Shown here piece by piece: positions 1 to 8,025 of a stretch of DNA of 43,649 bases. Origin of the DNA: Sphingobacteriales bacterium (GTDB lineage: Bacteria; Bacteroidota; Bacteroidia; Chitinophagales; Chitinophagaceae); the NCBI GenBank assembly GCA_016200915.1, contig JACQDV010000068.1:1-43649 (forward strand). Reading direction: 5' to 3'. The first letter of the stretch is position 1; each line of letters opens with the position of its first letter. Both the position numbers and the translations under genes were made by a program. The notes beneath the pieces were generated by a model. It was given only the letters and a program-made list of their open reading frames with translations, did not search any database and was not told where the DNA came from.

Positions 1-139
1 CATAAATGTATGATTTGCAGCAAGTTGCAATTTTAATTCCGCTCGAAAAATCAAATCGTCTTAGGCATTGATTCCGTGCAAACTCAATACTGACAATACT
101 TTCAAAGAACTATGTATTATAACAACGCAACGCTAATGA
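1..139 (+). mobile_element. Degenerate 3' end of an IS4-like insertion sequence
   Basis: Reversed and complemented, this edge matches the right edge of the window. There are 16 identical bases (124-139 against 43510-43525), then a gap, then a roughly 30-base near-identical block containing TTCTTTGAAA and GAGTTTGC. The right copy encodes a transposase C-terminus. Here no frame stays open across the block, although one frame gives a short peptide with an LEKSNRL stretch where the right copy has FEKMPINQL. I read it as a decayed or divergent copy of the same IS end, with the terminus near position 139 and the element body to the left of the window. Confidence 0.5.
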
Positions 140-157
140 AATAATAACAACTTAAAA

Positions 158-805
158 ATGCATAGCGTTCTTGTTTTAGGCGCCAGTGGATTAATTGGAA
201 ATAACTTGACAGACTTACTGTTAAAAGACAATAGCATTACTAAAGTTTATGTACTCGTAAGAAGGTCACTGAATATCCAACATTCCAAACTGGAGGAGAG
301 AATAATTAATTTCTCCGATATTGATGCATACAGCAATAACTTTCCTCAAGTTGACACCATTTTCTGCTGCATCGGTACTACTCAAAAGCAGGTGAAAGGC
401 AATAATGATCTTTACCGCAGTATAGATTTTGATATTCCGGTTAATGCTGCAAAAATTGGTTTGGAAAAAGGAGTAAAGAAATATGTTATTGTATCAGCTA
501 TTGGCTCAAACAGCAAGAGCAGTAATTTTTATGTAAAACTTAAAGGGCAGGTAGAAGAAGCCATTGCTGCATTACCATTTGATGCTGTACATATCATGCG
601 GCCATCTTTATTATTAGGTTATCGCAAAGAATTCAGGTTGGCTGAAAGAATATTCCAGGCAATAATGAAACCCTTGAATTTTTTAGTCCCTGCTAAATAC
701 AAAGCAATTGAAGGTTCACAGGTTGCAGCCGCCATGTTAAAAGCGGATAAAAGCAATGAGAAAGGAGTTCATAGTTATACGTACAAAAAAATGACCTCAC
801 TTTAA
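158..805 (+). CDS. NAD(P)-binding Rossmann-fold protein (HTATIP2/YbjT-like atypical SDR)
   Basis: A 215-residue cytosolic protein that opens with a dinucleotide-binding loop, GASGLIG, at residues 8-14. An arginine pair (RR, about residues 35-36) follows the second strand and suits NADP(H). A conserved-looking stretch, YVIVSAIGSNSKS, sits where SDR-like proteins have their Ser region, followed by Y and K in FYVKLKG. The length and layout match atypical SDRs related to HTATIP2/YbjT, many of which have no known substrate. The ATG at 158 is the natural start, just inside the IS end at 1-139. Its 3' end overlaps the last bases of the convergent priA by 4 nt, so the two genes share stop-codon sequence and no terminator fits between them. 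The substrate cannot be told from sequence. Confidence 0.8.
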   Translation: MHSVLVLGASGLIGNNLTDLLLKDNSITKVYVLVRRSLNIQHSKLEERIINFSDIDAYSNNFPQVDTIFCCIGTTQKQVKGNNDLYRSIDFDIPVNAAKIGLEKGVKKYVIVSAIGSNSKSSNFYVKLKGQVEEAIAALPFDAVHIMRPSLLLGYRKEFRLAERIFQAIMKPLNFLVPAKYKAIEGSQVAAAMLKADKSNEKGVHSYTYKKMTSL

Positions 806-3243
806 ATCACATCCACATCCGGTATCACCACCACACTACGCAGTTTTTTATCATTATGAATGATAGCCGTTTGTTCCTGTATCATTTGTTTACAGGCATT
901 AATTACATGGGTATCCTTGGGCAACTTTAATAATAGCTCCATCAGGTATTGATTGCGGATGCGGTTTACTGCCGGTTCAGCAGGCCCAACAATAAACTTT
1001 CCAAAATCTTTCTTCATAGCCTCAGCAAAAAACTTAGCAGCAGTTGTTGCTACTTCTCTAAACTTATGCCGGAAGGTGAGTAAGATAATTCTTGAATAGG
1101 GCGGATAAAAAAAGCGTTGCCTTCCTTCAATCTCATAATCGTACAACAATTTATAATTATGCTGTTGTACAAAGCTCAGCACAGGATGTTTAGTATTGGC
1201 TACCTGTATCATTACTCTCCCCTGTTCATCTTTTCTACCACTGCGGCCACTCACCTGTTCCATTAATTGAAAAGCTCTTTCATTCACCCTGAAATCAGCA
1301 AAACTCAAAATACTGTCCGCATCTAATATGCCAACTAAATTCACATTTTCAAAATCTAATCCTTTTACCACCATTTGTGTTCCTACTAATATATTGATGC
1401 GTTGCTGTTCAAATTGCTGAATTAAATTATCATGCGCTTGTTTACCTCTCACACTGTCAATATCCATTCGTCCGATCTTTGCATGAGGAAATTCTTCTTC
1501 TAAAAATTCCTCGATCTTTTCCGTACCAAAATTTCTTTGTGAAAAATGGTGATTACCGCAAGCCTGGCAGGTATGCACCGTTGGATAAACAGTGCCGCAG
1601 TAATGACAATGCAGTTTATTTGTTCCTTTATGAAACGTAAGACTTACATCACAATAACGGCAATGTGGTATCCACCCGCAGGTTTGACAAACCTGGTAGG
1701 GTGAATAACCCCGCCTGTTCTGAAAAAGAATTACCTGTTTGTTTTGTGAAAGTGATTTCTCTATTGCTTCTTTTAACTGTGGCGATAAAATAATTTTCTC
1801 TTTGGTTTTTGCTGCTAACGGCTTGGTGTCGATGATCTCAATAAAAGGCATTTCCACTCCGCCATATCTTTCATTCAATTCAACCAAACCATACTTATGT
1901 GTTACTGCATTATAATAAGTTTCAACAGCCGGCGTAGCACTTCCCAACAATACTTTTGCATTGAATAAGGAAGCGTAATAAACAGCTGCATCTCTTGCAT
2001 TGTATCTCGGAGCAGGGTCCTGTTGTTTGTAAGAAGTGTCATGTTCTTCATCAGTTACTATCAATCCCAAATCATCGAAAGGCAGAAACAATCCGGAACG
2101 GGCTGCCAGCACAATCTTTAACTCACCATTCTTTATCTTGTTCCATATCTCCACTCTTTCATTTTGATTGAACTTACTATGATAAATGCCAATGTATCCC
2201 CCAAAATGTTTTTGTAAGCGGCGGATAATTTGTGATGTCAATGCAATCTCCGGCAGTAAATACAAAACCTGTTTTCCCTTTCGCACATATTGTTCAATCA
2301 ACTTTATATACACCTGTGTTTTACCGCTGGAAGTAATGCCATGCAGCAGGCAAACATTTTTATCTGTAAATGATTTTTGTATTTGCTCAAATGCTTCCTG
2401 CTGTGCGGCAGAAAATTCAAAATCAATGATAATATCTTTTGGCAAATAGCGAAGACGGTCAATATTTCGTTTCTCCAGGTGAAGAATGTTTTTCTCCACC
2501 AATCCTTTTAACTGTGCATCACTGGCATTACTCTTTTTTAATAAACCGGTCTTTGTTACTTCTCCTTCTGTTTTAATTAAATGAAGATAGCTGAGCAGCA
2601 ACTCCATTTGTTTGGGAGCCCTTGTCCAGTTATTCAGCAGGTCTGATAATTTATCTTCATCGTCATATAATTTATCCAATAACACATAAGTTTCTTTTTT
2701 AGGGGCATAAGTTTCTTTTAATGCTTCCCAAACAAAACAAACTTTCTTATCAATCAATCTTTTTATTACGGGATAAACATGTGATGAATCCAACACCTGT
2801 TGTACCTCAGTTATTTTTAATTCTTTCTTCAGCAACAAAGCTTCTGCCACCAAATATTCATCATGATCTAAATGCGAAAAATCTTCGCCATATTCTTCAT
2901 TGAACAAAACAATCGTTTCACTGCTGAGTTTGAAATGAGAAGGCAATGCAGCTGCCATCACTTCACCTTCGCTGCACAAATAATATTGGGCAATCCATTC
3001 CCATAGCTTTAATTGTTCTTCATTTACGATGGGTTCTGCATCCAGTACATTTAAAATATCTTTTGCATCAAATGCCTCTGGTTTCTCACCATGCAGTCTT
3101 TTTATTACTCCTGCATATTTCTTATTCTTACCCAATCCAACTTCTACCCGCACACCTATCCTAACCTGTTCCTTTAAACGGTCAGGAACAAACCATGTAT
3201 AATTTTTAGGTAATGCCAGCGGAATAATGATCTCTGCAAACAT
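802..3243 (-). CDS. priA: Primosomal protein N' (PriA), replication-restart helicase
   Basis: An 813-residue superfamily 2 DNA helicase that reloads the replisome at stalled forks. The N-terminal DNA-binding domain begins FAEIIIPLALPKNYTW. The helicase core has Walker A (GITSSGKT, about residue 304) and a DEEHD Walker B box. A cysteine-rich insert between the helicase lobes holds four CxxC pairs (CQTC, CRYC, CHYC, CQAC), the two-zinc site typical of PriA. The later motif GLDFENVNLVGILDAD and the QVSGRSGR motif are also present. The frame stays open five codons upstream to a TTG, but the ATG at 3243 puts the start exactly where family members begin, so I use it. It is the last gene of a minus-strand unit with DUF4258 and plsC, 45 nt after plsC. 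Confidence 0.96.
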   Translation of the reverse strand: MFAEIIIPLALPKNYTWFVPDRLKEQVRIGVRVEVGLGKNKKYAGVIKRLHGEKPEAFDAKDILNVLDAEPIVNEEQLKLWEWIAQYYLCSEGEVMAAALPSHFKLSSETIVLFNEEYGEDFSHLDHDEYLVAEALLLKKELKITEVQQVLDSSHVYPVIKRLIDKKVCFVWEALKETYAPKKETYVLLDKLYDDEDKLSDLLNNWTRAPKQMELLLSYLHLIKTEGEVTKTGLLKKSNASDAQLKGLVEKNILHLEKRNIDRLRYLPKDIIIDFEFSAAQQEAFEQIQKSFTDKNVCLLHGITSSGKTQVYIKLIEQYVRKGKQVLYLLPEIALTSQIIRRLQKHFGGYIGIYHSKFNQNERVEIWNKIKNGELKIVLAARSGLFLPFDDLGLIVTDEEHDTSYKQQDPAPRYNARDAAVYYASLFNAKVLLGSATPAVETYYNAVTHKYGLVELNERYGGVEMPFIEIIDTKPLAAKTKEKIILSPQLKEAIEKSLSQNKQVILFQNRRGYSPYQVCQTCGWIPHCRYCDVSLTFHKGTNKLHCHYCGTVYPTVHTCQACGNHHFSQRNFGTEKIEEFLEEEFPHAKIGRMDIDSVRGKQAHDNLIQQFEQQRINILVGTQMVVKGLDFENVNLVGILDADSILSFADFRVNERAFQLMEQVSGRSGRKDEQGRVMIQVANTKHPVLSFVQQHNYKLLYDYEIEGRQRFFYPPYSRIILLTFRHKFREVATTAAKFFAEAMKKDFGKFIVGPAEPAVNRIRNQYLMELLLKLPKDTHVINACKQMIQEQTAIIHNDKKLRSVVVIPDVDVI

Positions 3244-3288
3244 TGGGTGAATGGTCAATAGTGAGTAATGAATAAAATTTGATGCAAG

Positions 3289-4059
3289 TTAAGTATTAGA
3301 AGGCTTTATCCATGAAGCTTTGTATTCAATCAGCTTCGCCTCCATTATGTCATAAACTTTTTGCCTGAATGCGTTTACTTCTTTTAAGGTATATCCTTCA
3401 GGGCTTATTTCTTCTAAGTAAACAGTTCGTAATTTACCGGGAGACAAACTAAATACTGATTTGTAGTGAAGCCGGTCATAAGTATCCAGAAACAATAAAG
3501 GCTTTACCGGTGTTTGCGTTTCTATTGCAATACGAAAAGCTCCATCATAAAACTCTTTCAACGGTTTGTTGGTCATATTAAATGTTCCTTCAGGACAGAG
3601 GAAGATTGATACTTCTTTATTCAAAACCGATTTCAATACCTTCACACTTTTTGCCCTTGCCTCTATGCTATCACGGTGAACAGATACTACTGCCCTGCTG
3701 TAAATAAATCCAAACACCGGTATCTTCCCCATTTCAGCTTTACCCAATATCCGCATCGGCTGCCGAATAGCTTTCAGCATTTGCGGAATATCCATGTAAG
3801 AAATATGATTGGATACAAAAATGTAATGTGAATGTTTATTGATCTTTGATTCATAAATACTTTTATGCCAGATGCCAATGAGGAACAGCCAGGCATCTGC
3901 CCACCATGAACAAATTTTATAAATAAAATTTCCCCCATTAATTCTTCCAAATAATGAAGCGATAACAGAAAGCGGAAAAACAATCAGCATCATAGCAAGA
4001 AATAACACAAGGGCATAAATAACATACAACCACTGGAATGGCTTTACTAAATATTTCAT
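3289..4059 (-). CDS. plsC: 1-acyl-sn-glycerol-3-phosphate acyltransferase (PlsC family)
   Basis: A 256-residue membrane-bound acyltransferase of the LPLAT family, expected to acylate lysophosphatidic acid to phosphatidic acid at the inner face of the cytoplasmic membrane. A long hydrophobic segment lies near the N-terminus (about residues 9-35). The catalytic HX4D motif is NHISYMD, an acceptor-binding region holds GKAEMGKIPVFG, and the PEGT box is CPEGTFN. It starts 3 nt after the stop of the DUF4258 gene, so the two are probably translated from one message that continues into priA. Some family members acylate ornithine lipids or other lysolipids instead, so the exact acceptor is inferred from family only. 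Confidence 0.9.
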   Translation of the reverse strand: MKYLVKPFQWLYVIYALVLFLAMMLIVFPLSVIASLFGRINGGNFIYKICSWWADAWLFLIGIWHKSIYESKINKHSHYIFVSNHISYMDIPQMLKAIRQPMRILGKAEMGKIPVFGFIYSRAVVSVHRDSIEARAKSVKVLKSVLNKEVSIFLCPEGTFNMTNKPLKEFYDGAFRIAIETQTPVKPLLFLDTYDRLHYKSVFSLSPGKLRTVYLEEISPEGYTLKEVNAFRQKVYDIMEAKLIEYKASWIKPSNT

Positions 4060-4062
4060 GCT

Positions 4063-4515
4063 TTAATTTTTGTGTTCATCGCCGGGACAATGACATTCAA
4101 ATTCATTTTCCAGATCAATACAGGTTACCACAACCACCGCATCTTCTGTAGGAGCAAATACAATCCGGAGGTGTTGCTTATCATGACTCCATCCCTCCAC
4201 AGCATATTTTGGATTATCCGTATGTTGATACTGACTTTTTTTATAATTGATTGCGCCGTCTTTCAAAATTTCTTTTACTTCACTTTCATCAATATGACGA
4301 CAATCCATTCGGCAGCGGGCATGTTTAGTATAAATAAAGTGAGTAGCAGAACGATTTAGTTCATCAGTTGATTTATTAATTACAGGTGCAACAACCGGTA
4401 CATCTTTTTTACTTTTTTCTATCTTAAAATCAGACTGGATACTAAACTCATACATTTTCCATATCAACACCACCCCAAATATTCCCAGGAAATATGGCAA
4501 AAATTTCTTGTTCAT
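4063..4515 (-). CDS. Membrane-anchored DUF4258 protein
   Basis: A 150-residue protein of unknown function. Residues 6-22 form one hydrophobic segment (signal anchor). A charged linker follows, and then a DUF4258-type domain from about residue 60 that begins with YTKHARCRM and HIDESEVKEIL and continues with GWSHDKQHLRIVF, the usual beta strands of this RelE-like fold. Unusually it carries six cysteines (CRMDC, TCIDLENEFECHC), and the C-terminal CHC ends the chain. Metal binding is possible but unproven. It is first in the DUF4258-plsC-priA unit and divergent from mtaB. Soluble DUF4258 proteins are sometimes toxin-like, but there is no partner gene here and the membrane anchor argues against a simple toxin. 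Confidence 0.75.
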   Translation of the reverse strand: MNKKFLPYFLGIFGVVLIWKMYEFSIQSDFKIEKSKKDVPVVAPVINKSTDELNRSATHFIYTKHARCRMDCRHIDESEVKEILKDGAINYKKSQYQHTDNPKYAVEGWSHDKQHLRIVFAPTEDAVVVVTCIDLENEFECHCPGDEHKN

Positions 4516-4576
4516 AATCTCTAATAAGAGCTAAAATACAAAAACATCTTTACCAAATCCTTTGCCTGTTGTTTCT

Positions 4577-4584
4577 TATCTTTG
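4577..4584 (+). promoter_or_regulatory. Bacteroidota -7 element (TATCTTTG) for mtaB
   Basis: TATCTTTG fits the TAnnTTTG consensus used by the Bacteroidota primary sigma factor. It ends 8 nt before the mtaB ATG, so transcription would start almost at the start codon. I see no TTTG at the expected -33 spacing. It also supports the ATG at 4593 over the in-frame TTG at 4569, which lies upstream of the element. Confidence 0.45.
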
Positions 4585-4592
4585 CCGCCCTG

Positions 4593-5867
4593 ATGGCAGA
4601 AGCAAAAACTATAGCTTTTCATACACTTGGTTGTAAACTTAATTTTTCAGAAACCTCCACACTTTCCCGTATGCTGGAGAATGAAGGTTTTGAAAAGAAA
4701 GAGTTTACAGATGTGGCAGATGTATATGTGATCAATACCTGCTCGGTTACAGATAATGCAGATAAAGAATGCCGTCAATTAGTCCGCCGCATTCAAAGGA
4801 AAACGCCTGAAAGTTTAGTAGTAATCACCGGGTGCTATGCACAATTAAAACCAAAAGAAATTGCTGAGATACCTGGTGTGGATTTAGTGTTAGGCGCTGC
4901 TGAAAAATTTAATATCGCACAACATATCCGTGAATTATCTAAAGGCGATTCAGCTAAAATAAGCAGTTGCGAAATTGAAGAAGTGACGGGCTTTAATGCT
5001 TCCTTCTCCATCAATGATCGTACAAGAACATTTTTAAAAGTTCAGGACGGATGCGATTATAATTGTTCTTTCTGTACTATACCGATGGCCCGTGGCAAAA
5101 GCAGAAGTGATAATATTGCCAATGTTTTAAGAAATGCGCATGAATTAGCTGCGGCCGGTGTAAAAGAAATTGTTTTAACCGGTGTAAACCTTGGTGATTT
5201 TGGTAAAGGATCAGATGGCAATCTGAAACATGAAGAAAACTTTTTTGATTTAATAAAAGAGTTAGATAAAGCAGAGGGTATTGAACGTTATCGAATCTCT
5301 TCTATTGAACCTAACCTGCTGACAAACGAGATCATTGAGTTTGTGGCAAACAGTAAAAAGTTTATGCCGCATTTTCATATTCCATTACAAAGCGGCAGTA
5401 ATAAGATATTAGGTTTGATGCGCAGAAGATATAAAAGAGAATTATATACGGAAAGAGTGAAGCTCATCAAAACTTTTATGCCGCATTGTGCTATCGGTGT
5501 GGATGTAATTGTTGGTTTCCCCGGTGAATCAGACGAAGATTTTAAAGAAACATTTGACTATTTACATTCATTAGATATTTCTTACCTCCACGTATTTACT
5601 TATTCTGAAAGAGATAATACACATGCTCTCAGCATTGAACCGGTTGTTCCAATTCATGTAAGAAATGAAAGAAATAAATCGCTCCGCAATCTTTCTTATA
5701 TGAAGATGCAATACTTTACTCAACAACACACCGGTGAAACCCGTAAAGTATTATTTGAAGGTCATGCTAAAAATGGCGTGATGGAAGGATACACTGATAA
5801 TTATATTAAGATTAGTACTCCTTACCAGGAAGAATGGGTGAATGAAATTATTGACTGGAAGATTTAA
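4593..5867 (+). CDS. mtaB: tRNA (t6A37) C2-methylthiotransferase MtaB
   Basis: A 424-residue radical SAM methylthiotransferase that converts t6A to ms2t6A at position 37 of ANN-decoding tRNAs. The N-terminal UPF0004 domain supplies the auxiliary 4Fe-4S cysteines in TLGCKLN, NTCSVT and TGCYAQ. The radical SAM cysteines are in CDYNCSFC, followed by MARGKSRS. The C-terminus is a TRAM-like domain (KVLFEGHAKNG...). The NTCSVT and GCKLN motifs are those of the MtaB clade rather than MiaB or RimO. An upstream in-frame TTG at 4569 would add eight residues, but the ATG at 4593 gives the family's usual N-terminus. It is divergent from the DUF4258 operon. Confidence 0.94.
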   Translation: MAEAKTIAFHTLGCKLNFSETSTLSRMLENEGFEKKEFTDVADVYVINTCSVTDNADKECRQLVRRIQRKTPESLVVITGCYAQLKPKEIAEIPGVDLVLGAAEKFNIAQHIRELSKGDSAKISSCEIEEVTGFNASFSINDRTRTFLKVQDGCDYNCSFCTIPMARGKSRSDNIANVLRNAHELAAAGVKEIVLTGVNLGDFGKGSDGNLKHEENFFDLIKELDKAEGIERYRISSIEPNLLTNEIIEFVANSKKFMPHFHIPLQSGSNKILGLMRRRYKRELYTERVKLIKTFMPHCAIGVDVIVGFPGESDEDFKETFDYLHSLDISYLHVFTYSERDNTHALSIEPVVPIHVRNERNKSLRNLSYMKMQYFTQQHTGETRKVLFEGHAKNGVMEGYTDNYIKISTPYQEEWVNEIIDWKI

Positions 5868-5869
5868 GC

Positions 5870-6012
5870 AGTGCATTTCAAATTTTTGCATCCTGACCCA
5901 CCCCTATTAAATATTCTTTTATTTTAAAACTCTGCTACCCCTCCAGGGAGGGGATAAAAAGAATATTAATTTAAATTTAAAAAGTATATCATGCCAAAAT
6001 TTGAAATGCACT
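5870..6012. repeat. Nested inverted-repeat element (MITE-like)
   Basis: The outer arms, 5870-5891 and 5991-6012, match at 21 of 22 positions (agtgcatttcaaatttt then gcat). Inside lies a second pair, 5906-5920 and 5957-5970 (ATTCTTTT/AAAAGAAT core), and in the centre a GC-rich hairpin, CCCCTCC/GGAGGGG (5938-5953). The 7-mer ATTTAAG occurs just outside each arm (5862-5868 and 6016-6022) and could be a target duplication, or chance. The element fills the gap between mtaB and fic and would fold into a long hairpin in RNA. No coding sequence. Confidence 0.7.
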
Positions 6013-6049
6013 TTAATTTAAGTTCCCGTCATTTTTCTATCTTTAATAA

Positions 6050-7402
6050 ATGGAATTTTCTCCTCAGCTACTACACATTGAAAATCTTAAAAAGAAAGCA
6101 GAAAGTATCTCTGACATAAAACCTGAGTATTTACAGGCTTTCTGGAGCAAGTACAGACTTGAGTTTAATTACAATTCTAATCATATAGAAGGCAATACGC
6201 TTACCTACGGCCATACGCAACTATTATTATTGTTTGATAAGGTTAGCGGTGATTATACATTACGGGAACTGGAAGAAATGAAAGCTCACGATACCGCTTT
6301 GAAACTAGTAAAAGAAGAAGCTGTTAATCCAGAACACCAACTATCTGAAAAATTCATTAAAAAAATTAACGAGTTGATTTTAGTGCGACCTTATTATAAA
6401 GAAGCTATTACTCCCGATGGTCAACCTACCCGCAGGTTAATTGAACCGGGTAATTATAAAAAGTATTCCAACTCTGTTCGATTAGAAAATGGGGAAATTT
6501 TTAATTATGCAACACCTGAAGAGACTCCGGCCCTGATGGGAGACTTATTAAATTGGTACAGGGAAGAATCACTAAAAAAAGAGCTGCACCCAGTACAATT
6601 AGCTGCGATCTTTCATTATCGTTTTGTACGCATTCATCCATTTGATGACAGCAATGGCCGAACTGCAAGACTAATGATGAATTATATTTTGATTAAGAAC
6701 AGTTATGCTCCAATTGTAATTGAAAGCATAGGAAAGAAAGACTATTTATTTGCTTTAAACCAGGCAGACACTGGGAATCTTAATGCTTTTGTTGAATATA
6801 TTTTAAAGTTGAGTGAAAGATGGCAGGAGATTTATTTGAGAGCAGTAAAAGGTGAAAAGATTGAAGAAGAGAGTGATTTTGAAAAAGAAGTTGAATTATT
6901 GAGAAGAAATTTTGATGAAAGGGGAAAAGTTACTCAGCCATTCTCACCGCAAGTTGCCCTTTCACTTTATAATTCAACTTTTGCCGCACTTTATAAAAAA
7001 ATAATTGAAAAGCTATCATCGCTTGATAATTTTTTCTATGAAAAAGCAATTCAATTCAGGTTTGGAACTGGAGGAAAGTATGTAATTCAACAAGCCGAAC
7101 AAATCGAAACTTTAATAACTGATCATATTGGAAAATTATCTGTTAATGGAAGCTTAGAACTCATATATGCACACAGAGGCTTGCAAACATCAAATTCAGG
7201 CGTAATAGATATTTATTCAGGGCTTATAATAAGGTTTTATGAATTTACATATTCTGTACATCTTAGCTCTAATGGGCCAGCAATTTTTGAAAAAAAATAT
7301 GATGAGCCACTGACTGAAAGCGAGATAACAGAATTAATTTCTTTAATCTCAAAACAGACTTTAAATAGAATTAAAGAAGCAAAAAATATTGCTAACAGGT
7401 AA
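6050..7402 (+). CDS. Fic-domain protein (putative AMPylase) with N-terminal inhibitory motif
   Basis: A 450-residue cytosolic Fic protein. Family members transfer AMP or other nucleotide parts to Ser, Thr or Tyr of target proteins. The Fic loop is at residues 196-207, HPFDDSNGRTAR. The catalytic His196, Asp200, Asn202, Gly203, Arg204 and Arg207 are present, but the usual Gly before Asn is Ser201. The inhibitory helix motif (S/T)xxxE(G/N) is S43-N-H-I-E47-G48, so this is a class II, self-inhibited Fic protein and needs no separate antitoxin. Residues from about 290 to 450 form a domain I do not recognise; it is not the winged helix common at this place. It stands alone behind the inverted-repeat element. 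A near-match to a -7 box (TATCTTTA, 6038-6045) ends 4 nt before the ATG. Confidence 0.88.
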   Translation: MEFSPQLLHIENLKKKAESISDIKPEYLQAFWSKYRLEFNYNSNHIEGNTLTYGHTQLLLLFDKVSGDYTLRELEEMKAHDTALKLVKEEAVNPEHQLSEKFIKKINELILVRPYYKEAITPDGQPTRRLIEPGNYKKYSNSVRLENGEIFNYATPEETPALMGDLLNWYREESLKKELHPVQLAAIFHYRFVRIHPFDDSNGRTARLMMNYILIKNSYAPIVIESIGKKDYLFALNQADTGNLNAFVEYILKLSERWQEIYLRAVKGEKIEEESDFEKEVELLRRNFDERGKVTQPFSPQVALSLYNSTFAALYKKIIEKLSSLDNFFYEKAIQFRFGTGGKYVIQQAEQIETLITDHIGKLSVNGSLELIYAHRGLQTSNSGVIDIYSGLIIRFYEFTYSVHLSSNGPAIFEKKYDEPLTESEITELISLISKQTLNRIKEAKNIANR

Positions 7403-7409
7403 TGACTTT

Positions 7410-7922
7410 TTAAAATTTTTTCTTCGCTCTCTCTTCCCGTAACATCTCACCAAAATCCATTTGCTTAATCATTGCATTAATGGTCATGGCAATTCGTTTG
7501 GCTTTAGTGGGTTCTGTTTTGGCAGCTTCAATCCAATTGCTGTAATACTTCTGATGCGATGAAGGCATTTTTTTAAACTGTGCCATGGCAGCAGGTTCAT
7601 CACTAAGACATTCCATTAATTCTTTGGAATATTGAAAAGGTTCTTTATCCACAGAAAGTTTTACTTCCAGCATAGCATCATGTTTCTTACCGATTGCTTT
7701 TCGCATTTCACCATTTAAAGGGATAATAAAACTTCCACCACCCATTGGGAGCAAGGCAACTCCTTTAATGGAATGTTTATCAAATTTCCCTTTTACACGG
7801 AAAGATTTTTTATTTCCCGGCATTAATTCATCAGCAATATCTGCCGGCACTTCAATATAAGTCCAGCCGGTTTTTTCACCCTGCTTGTCAAACTTTTTAA
7901 TGATTGTCGTGTATTGTACCAT
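7410..7922 (-). CDS. YdeI/OmdA-like protein with N-terminal DUF1905 domain
   Basis: A 170-residue cytosolic protein. The first 95 residues look like DUF1905 (TGWTYIEVPADIADEL, SIKGVALLPMGGGSFIIPL, LEVKLSVDKEP). The rest is the helical YdeI/OmpD-associated (OmdA) domain, with FKKMPSSHQKYYSNWIEAAK and a K/R-rich end. YdeI proteins are linked in the literature to bacteriocin or peptide stress, but the biochemical role is unknown. It is convergent with the Fic gene, separated by 7 nt, with no terminator visible between them. The ATG at 7922 is the only sensible start. Confidence 0.85.
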   Translation of the reverse strand: MVQYTTIIKKFDKQGEKTGWTYIEVPADIADELMPGNKKSFRVKGKFDKHSIKGVALLPMGGGSFIIPLNGEMRKAIGKKHDAMLEVKLSVDKEPFQYSKELMECLSDEPAAMAQFKKMPSSHQKYYSNWIEAAKTEPTKAKRIAMTINAMIKQMDFGEMLREERAKKKF

Positions 7923-8025
7923 ATCAGCAACGGAAAGTTATTTATTTTAACGGATTTTTTTACAGGAATGGAGAGAGAATAATAAATGTCTGTCATATTT
8001 TTAATGATCAATCAACAGAAACCGC

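Noticed and set aside
117-141. Integron attC-like look of TAACAACGC...GCTAATG at the window edges
   Set aside because: No GTTRRRY/RYYYAAC core pair with matching inner boxes is present, and the right copy reads straight into a transposase C-terminus, so an IS end explains it better.
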